From UBA1952 sp965246765 (GTDB lineage Bacteria; Bacteroidota; Bacteroidia; Chitinophagales; Chitinophagaceae), in NCBI GenBank assembly GCA_965246765.1, contig CBDFFJ010000004.1:248001-312000 (forward strand): a stretch of 64,000 nucleotides of DNA. Reading direction: 5' to 3'. This document shows positions 42,805-51,704 of this stretch, one piece after another. The notes below the pieces were generated by a model. The model searched no databases, was not told the origin of the DNA, and saw only the letters and a list, made by a program, of their open reading frames with translations. The translations under genes were made by a program, and so were the position numbers. Each line of letters begins with the position of its first letter. The first letter of the stretch is position 1.

Positions 42805-43407
42805 ATGGATGCTAATTGGAAAAGCCCTTTCGTTTAAGAAGACGAAATAACGGAAGTATTGCTGAGGAATGTCCCAAGCTATGGACCATTTAGCTTTTCT
42901 GGCTTCTTTCATCAATGTGTTGAGCAATTAATTAAGCATCAAGACCGTGATGCGCTAAAGAGAGGTATTTACTGGCAATTGCTTAATAATGGTTTCGCAG
43001 AGGCTGTAGAGGATAAAGAAAAGGAAGGGGAGTTCCACTGGATAAAGTTGACCGACAAAGGGCGAGAACTTAAGGCGTTAGGAAATTTCTCAAAGCATTA
43101 TTCATGGGTCTTAAATAGGGCTAGTCAGACCATTGCCGAAAGAACCCGCGCGGATAAATTAGAAAACGCCCAAATGGAGAACCAAAGAAATATGGTCGTT
43201 TTGACTGTAATTCTGGCGGTTGGGACAAGTATTGCAGGTGTGTACTATTTGCTTGAAATAGCGAAGTCTTGGCATCTGATTGGCTTTCTAAACCTGCTGA
43301 CCGCTGCCTTTGTTCTCTTAGCAATCGGAATCTTCGTCTTAATAGTAATGCTGCTACTAAAAGAATTTGGACACCTACCGTCCAAAGGAGCCAAGGAGGA
43401 GGCATAG
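42805..43407 (+). pseudogene. Paralog of the winged-helix/two-helix protein with stop at codon 11
   Basis: The ATG at 42805, placed after repeat B2 exactly like the start at 41155, opens a frame that meets TAA at 42835-42837 and then stays open to 43407. A TTG at 42859 could start a 182-residue product. The sequence has a winged-helix-like front (GIYWQLLNNGFAEAVEDKE, then FHWIKLTDKGRELKALG) and two membrane helices (NMVVLTVILAVGTSIAGVYY and AAFVLLAIGIFVLIVMLLL). The segment ENQRNMVVLTV matches the gene at 41155, at base level too. Loss of both the promoter box and the start region suggests decay. Confidence 0.6.
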
Positions 43408-43740
43408 TTCAAACGCGTTTATGAAATGCCTGAAATCCATCGTAAACTATCCATACAACACTGTTGATAATGACAGGCCGACCATCAACATTCGCATTGA
43501 TACCGCCTTATTGAATCAGAAAATGCCCGGTCAATATGGCCCAAACGATACTGCCCAATACCACAAGCGTGATTAAAGCGCCCGCAAAAACACGTTTGAC
43601 ATCGGCCCTCACTTAAGCAATCCGTCCGGACAGGTTTACCCATTGCCCGATAGCAGTCCCTAAGCCTAATGTCTTAGGGTGCGTGGGCGGGATGGGCCTT
43701 TGCTCCATAATTTACATTATGTAAAGCAGACAGATCACCA
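43408..43740. other. Islet end: short repeat A remnant, no supported gene
   Basis: This stretch holds a short repeat A remnant at 43698-43726 (TTTGCTCCATAATT followed by ATTATGTAAAG), preceded by TGCGTGGGCGGGATGGGCC, which also precedes repeat A copy 2. A 34-codon minus-strand frame with a hydrophobic segment (43508-43612) is too weak to call. Nothing else is recognised. Confidence 0.5.
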
Positions 43741-43770
43741 AAAATAAAGGCACCCTTTCCGGGGCACCTT
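43741..43770 (-). terminator. Terminator of the ABC-F gene
   Basis: On the minus strand, AAGGTGCCC pairs with GGGTGCCTT (two G-U pairs) and is followed by TTATTTTT. The stem is valid only for the minus strand. Confidence 0.7.
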
Positions 43771-43788
43771 ATACATTCTATCAAGTGG

Positions 43789-45420
43789 TCAAGCCGTCGC
43801 CATCCCGCCCATTTCTTCTCTCAGATTCTTTATGCGGTCATCGCTTCGGAATTCGTCAAAGCTCATTTCGCGGTCAATCACACCACCCGGAGTAACTTCT
43901 ATAATCCGGTCGGCTACTGTTTGGGCCAGCTCATGGTCGCGCGTGGTGAAGATGATTGTACCACGGAAGTCTTTCATGCCGTTATTGAGTGCGGTGATGC
44001 TCTCCAGGTCAAGGTGATTTGTAGGCTCATCCATCAACAGTACATTGCCTTTGAGCATCATCATGCGACTGAGCATACAACGCACCTTTTCACCGCCGCT
44101 CAATACCGTACATTGTTTCAGTGTTTCCTCACCTGAAAAAAGCATGCGCCCAAGGAAACCCCTGATAAAAGTTTCATCTTTCTCCTCAGAATATTGTCGT
44201 AGCCAGTCAATCAGATTTAGTTTCTTGTCGTCAAAATATTCATGATTGTCATTTGGAAGATACGTTGGCGTGATGGTAACGCCCCACTTATATGAGCCAT
44301 CAAAGGCCTCATCCTCTCCTGCAAGTATGCTGTAGAAGGCGCTGGTAGCCAAGGAGTTTTCGGAGAGTACGGCGATCTTCTGTCCACGTTTCAGATCAAA
44401 GGAAACATTGCGGAACAGCGGTTCCCCGTTCAGTGTTTTACCCAAGCTTTTTACCTCCAGAATCTGGTCACCGGCATCGCGTACCTGGTTATTAAACAGG
44501 ATGGCGGGATATTTCCGGTTGCTCGCCTTCATATCGTCAAGCTTGATCTTATCCAACGCTTTTTTACGGCTTGTGGCTTGTCGGCTCTTTGACGCATTAG
44601 CGGAGAAGCGGGCTATAAAGTCCTTAAGCTCGGCAATTTTGTCTTCTGCCTTTTTGTTCTGATCGGAACGCTGCTTCAGAAGCAACTGGCTGGTCTCATA
44701 CCAAAATGTATAATTACCCGTAAATATAGATATTTTTCCAAAATCAATGTCTGCAACATGCGTACAAACAGTATCAAGGAAGTGACGGTCGTGCGATACG
44801 ACGAGCACAATCTTCTCGTAATCAGCCAGAAATTCCTCCAGCCAGGAGATAGTCTCCAGATCAAGGTCGTTGGTAGGTTCGTCAAGCAGCAAAATGTCCG
44901 GGCTGCCAAAAAGTGCCTGCGCCAGCAATACCCTGACTTTCTGATTGCCATCAAGCTCCTTTAGCGGACGGTGATGAAATTCTTCCTTAATTCCCAGGTT
45001 ACTAAGCAGCGTTGCGGCATCGCTTTCTGCATTCCAACCATCCATTTCGGCAAACAGCCCTTCAAGCTCACCTGCTTTTATGCCATCTTCTTCAGAAAAA
45101 TCCTCTTTCGCATATATGGCGTCTTTTTCCTGCATAATACGGAAGAGATCAGTGTTCCCGCGCATTACTGTTTCCAGCACGGGCACATTGTCAAATTCTA
45201 CATTATGCTGCTTCAGCACACTCATACGCTGTCCTTTAGAGATCTCTACCTTACCAGTGGTAGGCTCAATATCGCCCGAGAGGATTTTTAGAAATGTGGA
45301 CTTCCCTGCCCCGTTGGCGCCGATGATACCATAGCAATTTCCCTCTGTAAATCTGATGTTTACATCCTCAAATAAAACGCGCTTGCCGTAGCGAAGCGAT
45401 AAGTTCTGTACTGAAAGCAT
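43789..45420 (-). CDS. ABC-F family ATPase
   Basis: A 543-residue protein with two ATP-binding domains and no membrane part, as in ribosome-associated ABC-F proteins (YbiT/YkpA-like). Domain 1 has Walker A GANGAGKST, a degenerate signature (LDGNQKVRVLLAQAL) and Walker B ILLLDEPTNDLD. The linker between domains (about 240-310) is Lys-rich and helical. Domain 2 has a Walker A replaced by SENSLATSAF, and LSGGEKVRCMLSRMM with LMDEPTNHLD. The loss of the second P-loop glycines and lysine (SENSLATS in place of GxNGxGKS) is notable, though this variant is known in YkpA-type proteins. It borders the repeat islet. Confidence 0.93.
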   Translation of the reverse strand: MLSVQNLSLRYGKRVLFEDVNIRFTEGNCYGIIGANGAGKSTFLKILSGDIEPTTGKVEISKGQRMSVLKQHNVEFDNVPVLETVMRGNTDLFRIMQEKDAIYAKEDFSEEDGIKAGELEGLFAEMDGWNAESDAATLLSNLGIKEEFHHRPLKELDGNQKVRVLLAQALFGSPDILLLDEPTNDLDLETISWLEEFLADYEKIVLVVSHDRHFLDTVCTHVADIDFGKISIFTGNYTFWYETSQLLLKQRSDQNKKAEDKIAELKDFIARFSANASKSRQATSRKKALDKIKLDDMKASNRKYPAILFNNQVRDAGDQILEVKSLGKTLNGEPLFRNVSFDLKRGQKIAVLSENSLATSAFYSILAGEDEAFDGSYKWGVTITPTYLPNDNHEYFDDKKLNLIDWLRQYSEEKDETFIRGFLGRMLFSGEETLKQCTVLSGGEKVRCMLSRMMMLKGNVLLMDEPTNHLDLESITALNNGMKDFRGTIIFTTRDHELAQTVADRIIEVTPGGVIDREMSFDEFRSDDRIKNLREEMGGMATA

Positions 45421-45595
45421 ATGCGGCTCATTTCCCCTATTGAGGGAAGAATTCTACTATTTAATAATGTGGCTGAAAATGGGTGCAAATATACGGCTAA
45501 TGTGCGCGTATTTTGCGTGTGCGAGGTCAATATCTATTTTAGGCACGTTCATGAATCTCCGTACATCACCGCGCGAATACAAGGTGGATATTCAT

Positions 45596-47217
45596 ATGCG
45601 CCGAATTAATCCGTTGGTGCCTTTTCTGGGCGGCATGTCAGGGATAGTATTTGCGTGCTCATACCTGGCACATGACTACAATTACCTGATTTCACATTAC
45701 CTGCATGCAAATGGCTGCTTTTATAGATATCAGCATTGGCAGCGCGAGTTTTTCACACCCCAAGCTAAAGTTGCTGGAAATTGGTTCTGCGTGTCGGGCA
45801 TTATCGTTGGACTGGCGCTGGTTTATCAAAGCGCCCTGCAATGGCGCCATAATAGATCTGAGGTTCCGATAAGGCTGAGTCTTAACGTAAGTGATGTCCT
45901 GGCAATCACAGGCTTATGGACCATAGGATTGGCGATGTGGGTCTGGGGATTCAGGTCAAGCCCACCAGCTTACGACGAGGTATTTTCAGTAGTAAACTGC
46001 GCCGGCCAGGGGCCGGGACTGAGCTGGAGCTATTACATGATTCCGAACAATCACGTACTTTTTAATGTATTAAACAGCAGCCTCTTTGGCTTTATGGGAG
46101 ATAAAATAGTTAGCGGAAGGATCATTTCGGGCCTCAGTCACATGTGTCTGATTGCGCTGCTTTGTAACTGGCTTCGCCGCAAAACGGCGCACCGGGGATA
46201 TGCGGCTATTTATTGTCTTGTGCTGATACTGCAGTTTCCGGTATGGGGATTTTCTTTCCAAGCGCGGGGATATGCGATTTATCTGCTCTGCGCCTGGGCA
46301 TCGCTTATATATCTGGAGCAATACATTGATACAAAAAGGAAAGAGCCGCTTATTCTATATGCCTTGGCAGTAGCGACGGGGTTCGCTGTGATGCCTAACA
46401 TGTTGACAGACGCTTACTGACCGCAAACTTTGTAGCCTGCAGCGGCGTCTTCCTGTTCTATTTGCCCATATTATGCTACTCGGGCATGGCCGCACTCACC
46501 GAAAATCCGTACGTGAAGGCAATCTACAATACGTTTGGCGCCTTCTGGGGCAATTTTTCAAGCGGTTTTGCCGCTACCATCCGGTACTGCTTCGCATCAG
46601 ATGTTGACGGACATAGTCCGATCTATCCCTGCATGTTCGCTCTGCCGCTGGTATTGCTTATCTTTTTAAGAAAAACGCCTGCGTTCCGAGTCATTATAAC
46701 GTGCGTTGCCATATGGCTGGCATTCGTACTGCTCCAGCTTAGGTTCAGGCATTACCCCTTCATGCGCAATATGATAGCTCATAATAGCGTCTTTCTCGCT
46801 ACCCTGTTGCTGAGCATCCACTATGCTGCTCAAAAACTATCTGAAAGACTCCGATTTTCTGCCTTGCTGCCTGCGGTATCCATTCTTTTTTGCGCGATTA
46901 TGGGCTTGCACTTCCTGCGATATATGAATGACCATGTGGCAGACAGTTTATATTTTAATGATACAAGGTTGCGCTTTGATCTTCAGGCAAAGATGCTGAC
47001 TGCCATTCCCGGACAGGCTGCTGTCTGGACTTCTGACGAAAGCTTTTTCCCGCGTTATATCCTGAATAAGAAGGGGATTAACGTCAGCCATTGCTTCAAC
47101 AGCCGGCAAACTTTCTTTGTGCTGGACAGACAGGTCGGTGAAGTGCCGCCAGTATCTCTGAATTCTTTGACGCGCGTGGACAGCGCCGACCAGTACCTGG
47201 TATACCGCAAGAAATAA
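45596..47217 (+). pseudogene. Frameshifted integral-membrane glycosyltransferase-like protein
   Basis: Two adjacent frames encode one polytopic membrane protein. The first (from about 45596, MRRINPLVPFLGG; an ATG at 45551 is also possible) ends at 46420 in NMLTDAY-stop. The second frame, open across the junction, continues LTANFVACSGVFLFYLPIL to 47217. Adding one T in TAC-TTG near 46418 restores a smooth product of about 540 residues. The motif AYDEVFSVVN followed by PNNHVLFNVLNSSLFG is that of GT-C type glycosyltransferases (PMT/ArnT-like), where the Asp acts in catalysis. The gene is divergent from ABC-F. A sequencing error is possible. Confidence 0.75.
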
Positions 47218-47218
47218 A

Positions 47219-47248
47219 AAAGGCTGTCCCAAGATCGGAACAGCCTTC
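47219..47248 (-). terminator. Terminator of the small lipoprotein gene
   Basis: Stem AAGGCTGT / ACAGCCTT with a 12-base loop; on the minus strand it is followed by TTTTTATTTC. It lies directly after the plus-strand glycosyltransferase stop and may serve both. Confidence 0.75.
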
Positions 47249-47272
47249 TACGGTCAGTATAATTTGAAAAGC

Positions 47273-47746
47273 TTAATTCTGTGTGATGTTCGCGCTTACC
47301 TTAACACTGTCAGAAGAAGTTATGCTCTTGCCGGTAGCATCTGGCATGCTTACGCTAACCTTGCCGCCATTCACAGCAACGGTCGCGTTTATATTGTCGT
47401 AGCCGGTTGAGTTATATGCGGTTGCGGTAGTTCCGTTATAAACGGTAGCTGTAAAACGCACCTGATTAGCGTTGAGCGTTGAAGTAGCGTTGACTACTTT
47501 ATAAGTACCAGCTGCCGGAGCAGCAGAGCCGTTAAAGGTAAAAGTAATGCCATTTACAGAGGTGCTGCTGCCTTGTACCGCCGATAAGTTATAATTAGTG
47601 CCAGCCCCGCTCGCTGTAGTAGCAACTGAGGTATAGGAAGTTGTACCAACCTTCCAAGAGTTAGCAGGCGTGCTGCTGTCATCGTCTTTCTTACAGGCAG
47701 TTGCCAGTACTGTGAGCGCCAGTGCGCCAAAAAGTAGTTTCTTCAT
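47273..47746 (-). CDS. Small lipoprotein
   Basis: A 157-residue lipoprotein with signal MKKLLFGALALTVLATAC (lipobox Cys18), followed by KKDDD, which is typical of surface-exposed or periplasmic lipoproteins in Bacteroidota. The mature protein is a Thr/Ser/Asn/Ala-rich, beta-type sequence (VNGITFTFNGSAAPAAGTYK). Similar small proteins occur widely in the phylum with no known function. It is monocistronic, with its own terminator. Confidence 0.8.
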   Translation of the reverse strand: MKKLLFGALALTVLATACKKDDDSSTPANSWKVGTTSYTSVATTASGAGTNYNLSAVQGSSTSVNGITFTFNGSAAPAAGTYKVVNATSTLNANQVRFTATVYNGTTATAYNSTGYDNINATVAVNGGKVSVSMPDATGKSITSSDSVKVSANITQN

Positions 47747-47829
47747 GTTTTGTGTGTGTGATTTTTGTTCGGGCGCAAAGAAATGTTCTGAAACTGAGAA
47801 TTACAAGGCCTGTAATATGGTTTTTTATT

Positions 47830-48345
47830 TTACGCTGCACTTGTAACTACACGACTAACAACCGTTTGCAGCACACCCGGCAACAGATCGCTGAAGGCGG
47901 CATCCAGAGGATCAAACTCCTGAAACTCCGCATAAAGTTTCGCAAACTCCTGAGGGCTCGCGTCTCTGCTCAGCGCATCGTGGTTGAGGACGTACACTTT
48001 AAGTACATCGTCAAATAATTTTTGCAGCTCCGGAAGCAAGTCCAAGTCTTGGGCCGCCTCTATAGCGGTGACAAGCAGTGATATATAGCCATTTTGAATA
48101 AGCTGGATAAAGCCGCCCTGCCCAACCTGCATCTGTATATAATCCAGGCACAGGATCAGCCGCTCCGGCGGCGTCCATTCGGCCAGCACATCAAAAGTCC
48201 CGGAATGGTATAGCGCCTCATGCAGCGGCCGCGCCAATTCTTCAAAAGCCGGTTCCCATGATCTGGCCGCAATAAGACTTTGCAGGAGAGAATGATCTAC
48301 CGGCCGCTTGTAATCCTGAAACACGATTGGTTTTATTGAATCCAA
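47830..48345 (-). CDS. DUF4375 (DMP19)-like protein
   Basis: A 171-residue, mainly helical, acidic protein with no signal peptide. The segment LDYIQMQVGQGGFIQLIQNG followed by Y and an AAQDLDL stretch resembles the DUF4375/DMP19 family, members of which have been described as DNA-mimic proteins in Neisseria. The assignment is made from memory of the pattern and the role is uncertain. It is divergent from the tryptophan dioxygenase gene with only 18 bases between the two starts. Confidence 0.55.
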   Translation of the reverse strand: MDSIKPIVFQDYKRPVDHSLLQSLIAARSWEPAFEELARPLHEALYHSGTFDVLAEWTPPERLILCLDYIQMQVGQGGFIQLIQNGYISLLVTAIEAAQDLDLLPELQKLFDDVLKVYVLNHDALSRDASPQEFAKLYAEFQEFDPLDAAFSDLLPGVLQTVVSRVVTSAA

Positions 48346-48363
48346 AAATAGGGTTACCCTGCC

Positions 48364-49416
48364 ATGTCATTACCTAATTTCACGCCCATGAAACAGGATA
48401 GCCGTCCGCCCGTCTATTATAGCGAATACCTGCAGCTGGATAAAATTCTGAGTGCGCAGGCGCCGGAAAGCGGAAAAGAAGGCCTCAAAGCGGATGATGA
48501 GATGCTTTTCATCATCATCCATCAGGCTTACGAGCTTTGGTTCAAGCAGATTCTCTTTGAGCTGGATATCATCCGCAAAGTGTTCCGGCAGCCGGCCATA
48601 CACAACAGCTCACCAGACATCTACAACAGCGTCCACCGCCTGAAACGCGTCTGCCGCATTTTAGAGCTTGCGGTCAACCAGATGACGGTAATGGAGACCA
48701 TGACGCCGCTGGATTTTTTGGATTTTCGTGATTTGCTGCGGCCCGCATCCGGCTTTCAAAGCATTCAGTTTAAGATGATTGAAGCAGCGCTTGGCCTTCA
48801 TTACGGCGCGCGTCACGGGCAAAATTATTACCTGTCGCAGCTCTCCCAGGCAGATATTGACCGCGTCAAGAAATCAGAAAGCGAACAGTCGCTGCTTGTG
48901 CTCATCAATACCTGGCTGGAGCGTATGCCGTTTTTGGGTGAAGCTGCTCATTGGGCCGAAGGCCAAAGCTTTTACAGCCAATACCGGGTCGCTTACGAGC
49001 AAAGCCTGCGCACCGGCGAGGAAAGCAACCTCCGCACCTTTGACTCCTTGTTCAGCGACGAAGCTGCATACCCAGACGATCGCTCGTTTTCATTCAAGGC
49101 CTCCCGGAATGCCCTGTTTATCATGCTTTACCGAGATTGCCCGCTGCTGCACCTGCCCTTTGAGCTGCTCAGCACCCTGCTGGAAGTGGACGAGCTGCTA
49201 TCGCTCTGGCGGCACCGGCACATACACATGGTGCAACGCACTATCGGCAAGCGCACAGGGACCGGTGGCAGCACAGGAGCCGAATACCTTCAGAAGGCCG
49301 CCGATAGCCACTATGTATTTAAAGAGCTGGCAGAGCTCACCTCATTCTTATTGCCCCGCGCCTTGCTGCCCGTGCTGCCGCAAAGCCTGGTAAAGCGGCT
49401 GGGTTATGAGCAATAG
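48364..49416 (+). CDS. kynA: Tryptophan 2,3-dioxygenase
   Basis: A heme enzyme that opens the indole ring of L-tryptophan to N-formylkynurenine, the first step of the kynurenine pathway. The 350-residue length fits the family. Motifs: YYSEYLQLDKIL at the start of the fold, DEMLFIIIHQAYELWFKQ (distal substrate pocket), LDFLDFRDLLRPASGFQS, and RHRHIHMVQRTIG with GTGGSTGAEYL, which holds the proximal heme His and the active-site loop. The following ABC ATPase gene overlaps its end by 11 bases, so co-expression is likely. No other kynurenine genes are in the window. Confidence 0.96.
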   Translation: MSLPNFTPMKQDSRPPVYYSEYLQLDKILSAQAPESGKEGLKADDEMLFIIIHQAYELWFKQILFELDIIRKVFRQPAIHNSSPDIYNSVHRLKRVCRILELAVNQMTVMETMTPLDFLDFRDLLRPASGFQSIQFKMIEAALGLHYGARHGQNYYLSQLSQADIDRVKKSESEQSLLVLINTWLERMPFLGEAAHWAEGQSFYSQYRVAYEQSLRTGEESNLRTFDSLFSDEAAYPDDRSFSFKASRNALFIMLYRDCPLLHLPFELLSTLLEVDELLSLWRHRHIHMVQRTIGKRTGTGGSTGAEYLQKAADSHYVFKELAELTSFLLPRALLPVLPQSLVKRLGYEQ

Positions 49417-50161
49417 CGGATTCGCCATTTCCATCCGCGATTTAAAAAAGCAATACGCCGGCGCTATCCTTCCGGCGCTCAATGGCCTGTCGCTGGACAT
49501 TGCCGCCGGCTCCATCTTCGGGCTGCTCGGGCCTAACGGCGCCGGCAAGACCACCACCATCGACATACTTTGCGGATTGCTGGTGGCAGATAGCGGGCGG
49601 GCCGGCATACTGGGGCTGGATGCTATCCGTGACACTGCCGCCATTCGCCGGCGGCTGGGTGTGGTGCCGCAGCACATAGCCCTCTACCCTGCCCTTTCCG
49701 GCTGGGAAAACCTGCAATACATTGGCCGGCTCTACGGCCTCAGCCGGGCAGAGATTCAGGCGCGGGGGGCGACGCTTTTTGAGCGCCTAGGCCTCACGGC
49801 GCATGCTGACAAACGCGTATCGCGCTACAGCGGCGGCATGAAGCGCCGGGCGAATATCATCGCGTCCCTGATGCATGATCCGGAGCTGCTTATTCTGGAT
49901 GAACCTACCGCCGGTGTTGACGTTCAGAGCCGGGCCCTGATTCTGCAATTTCTCCGGGAATACCGCAGCGGCGGGAGGACTGTGGTCTATACCTCGCACC
50001 TGCTGGAGGAGGCAGAACAGCTTTGCGATGCGGTAGCCATTATTGACGAGGGCCGCTACATTGCCGGCGGCGCGCCAGCCAGCCTTGTAAGCGCCACGCC
50101 CGGCTGCCGGCGGCTGGAAGATGTTTTTCTCCATTATACAGGACATTCCCTGCGCGAGTAA
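49406..50161 (+). CDS. ABC transporter ATP-binding protein without adjacent permease
   Basis: A 251-residue ATPase of the ABC-2 export type: Walker A GPNGAGKTTT, Q loop VVPQ, signature YSGGMKRRANI, Walker B LLILDEPTAGVD, H loop YTSHLLEE. The start at 49406 lies inside the last codons of the dioxygenase gene. No membrane subunit is encoded next to it; the following gene is a CoA ligase-like enzyme starting 25 bases after its stop. The permease may be elsewhere. Confidence 0.9.
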   Translation: MSNSGFAISIRDLKKQYAGAILPALNGLSLDIAAGSIFGLLGPNGAGKTTTIDILCGLLVADSGRAGILGLDAIRDTAAIRRRLGVVPQHIALYPALSGWENLQYIGRLYGLSRAEIQARGATLFERLGLTAHADKRVSRYSGGMKRRANIIASLMHDPELLILDEPTAGVDVQSRALILQFLREYRSGGRTVVYTSHLLEEAEQLCDAVAIIDEGRYIAGGAPASLVSATPGCRRLEDVFLHYTGHSLRE

Positions 50162-50186
50162 TGACCTTAAACCCGCGCTGACAGCC

Positions 50187-51500
50187 GTGAACCCTTTTTA
50201 TACCTTCTCACCCAGGCTTGCCTTTGCGCCGCTGGCAGCGCAGGATGCCTTTGCGCTCCGTGCTCTGCGACGCATGTTGATCTATGTGCGGCAACATTCG
50301 CCATTCTATCAGTCGCAAAGCATCCCCTCAGAAATTAATAGTCTGGATGAGTTGCAGGCCCTTCCATTCACCACCAAAGAAGACATGCAGGCGCGGAACA
50401 TGGATTTTCTTTGCGTGCCGCAGCGCGCCATCCGCGAATACACCGCCACGTCGGGCACCATGGGCAGGCCCGTAACGGTGGCCCTCACCGAATGGGACCT
50501 GCAGCGGCTTGCTTACAACGAGGCCCAGTCGTTCCGCTGCGCAGACGGCTTTGAGGGCGACATTTACCAGCTTGCGCTAACGCTGGACCGCCAGTTTATG
50601 GCCGGCGCAGCCTACTATAGCGGCCTCCGGCTGATGGGCGCGGCGGCCGTGCGCAGCGGTCCCGGCCTGCCGGCCATGCAGTGGGAAGTGGCGGAGCGCC
50701 TGCAGGCTACGGGTATTGTAGCGGTGCCTTCCTTCCTTGTTGCAATGGCGGAATGGGCAGCAGTTAATGGCCTGGACCCCGCCAAAACCTCCATCCGCAA
50801 GGCCGTATGCATAGGCGAGCCGCTGCGGGGCCCCGATTTCTCACTTAATGCGCTGGGGGCCAGGCTGGCACGCTGGCCCATCCGCCTGTACGGCACCTAT
50901 GCCGCCACAGAGCTGCAGACGGCGTTTACAGAATGCAGCGCCGGCATGGGCGGCCATCATCAGCCAGACCTTGTGATTGTAGAGATAATCGGCGAAGACG
51001 GGACGCCCCTCCCCAATGGCGAGGCCGGCGAGGTGGTGGTGACCACGCTGGGCGTGGAAGGCATGCCGCTGCTGCGCTATAAGACAGGCGATGTAGCGGC
51101 GTTGCACACGGAAGTCTGCTCCTGCGGGCGAAAATCCCGGCGGCTTGGCCCGGTGAGGGGCCGCCTCGGCCAAATGATCAAGTACCGGGGCACCACGCTT
51201 TACCCGTCTGCAATTACGGATGTGCTTTCAAGCGTTCCTTTTATTACCTCCGGTGTGGTTGAGGCATATACCGGCGAGCTGGGGCTGGATGAAATCCGCC
51301 TGCATGTGCACAGCACCCTGGAGCCGGAAGCCTGCGAGGCGGCGTTGAAACCGCTGCTGCAATCAAAGCTGCGGGTGGCGCCGGCCATGCAGTTTCATAG
51401 TCGTGAATCGCTGGCGGCGTTGCAGATGCCAGCGGGGGCGCGTAAGGCGCTGCGGTTTATTGACCGGCGGGGGCTGCGCGGGGAAGGCAGCCTGCGCTAA
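50187..51500 (+). CDS. PaaK-type (phenylacetate-CoA ligase-like) AMP-forming ligase
   Basis: An AMP-forming acid:CoA ligase of 437 residues from the GTG at 50187 (VNPFYTFSPR). A frame open to 50121 would overlap the ABC gene by 41 bases, so the start is uncertain. Core motifs: ATSGTMGRPV (phosphate loop), YGTYAATELQ (adenine and acid pocket), LRYKTGDVA, and CSCGRKSRR with GRLGQMIKYRG at the C-terminal hinge. The relatives activate aryl or aryl-acetic acids. In this operon with tryptophan dioxygenase a tryptophan-derived aromatic acid such as anthranilate is a possible substrate, but this is inference. Confidence 0.85.
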   Translation: MNPFYTFSPRLAFAPLAAQDAFALRALRRMLIYVRQHSPFYQSQSIPSEINSLDELQALPFTTKEDMQARNMDFLCVPQRAIREYTATSGTMGRPVTVALTEWDLQRLAYNEAQSFRCADGFEGDIYQLALTLDRQFMAGAAYYSGLRLMGAAAVRSGPGLPAMQWEVAERLQATGIVAVPSFLVAMAEWAAVNGLDPAKTSIRKAVCIGEPLRGPDFSLNALGARLARWPIRLYGTYAATELQTAFTECSAGMGGHHQPDLVIVEIIGEDGTPLPNGEAGEVVVTTLGVEGMPLLRYKTGDVAALHTEVCSCGRKSRRLGPVRGRLGQMIKYRGTTLYPSAITDVLSSVPFITSGVVEAYTGELGLDEIRLHVHSTLEPEACEAALKPLLQSKLRVAPAMQFHSRESLAALQMPAGARKALRFIDRRGLRGEGSLR

Positions 51501-51554
51501 GCGCATCGGCTTCGCTCAGCGACCGGGCCCGAGTCCGGCGCGGTTGATGCCGCT

Positions 51555-51669
51555 GGGCTCACAACAAAATCCTGCAACCTGCCCGGCGGATCCGCTGCGT
51601 TCACAACAAAATTCTGTTGTGCATGTATCCGGCCTGATTTGCTGACTGCAAAATTTTGTTGTGAGCCCA
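51555..51669. repeat. Inverted repeat between convergent genes
   Basis: GGGCTCACAACAAAAT (51555-51570) and its perfect inverted copy (51654-51669) enclose 83 bases holding a third copy of the core as CACAACAAAATT with TGTTGTG. The outer arms are 16 bp. Neither arm is followed by a T run, so this is not a plain terminator. Confidence 0.75.
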
Positions 51670-51704
51670 GCCCCGCAGAAGTGCTGACATGAGCAGGAAA
51701 ATTG

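Noticed and set aside
43508..43612. Minus-strand 34-codon frame with one hydrophobic helix and a GTG start
   Set aside because: Too short, no promoter box or conserved neighbour, and hydrophobic frames of this size arise by chance.
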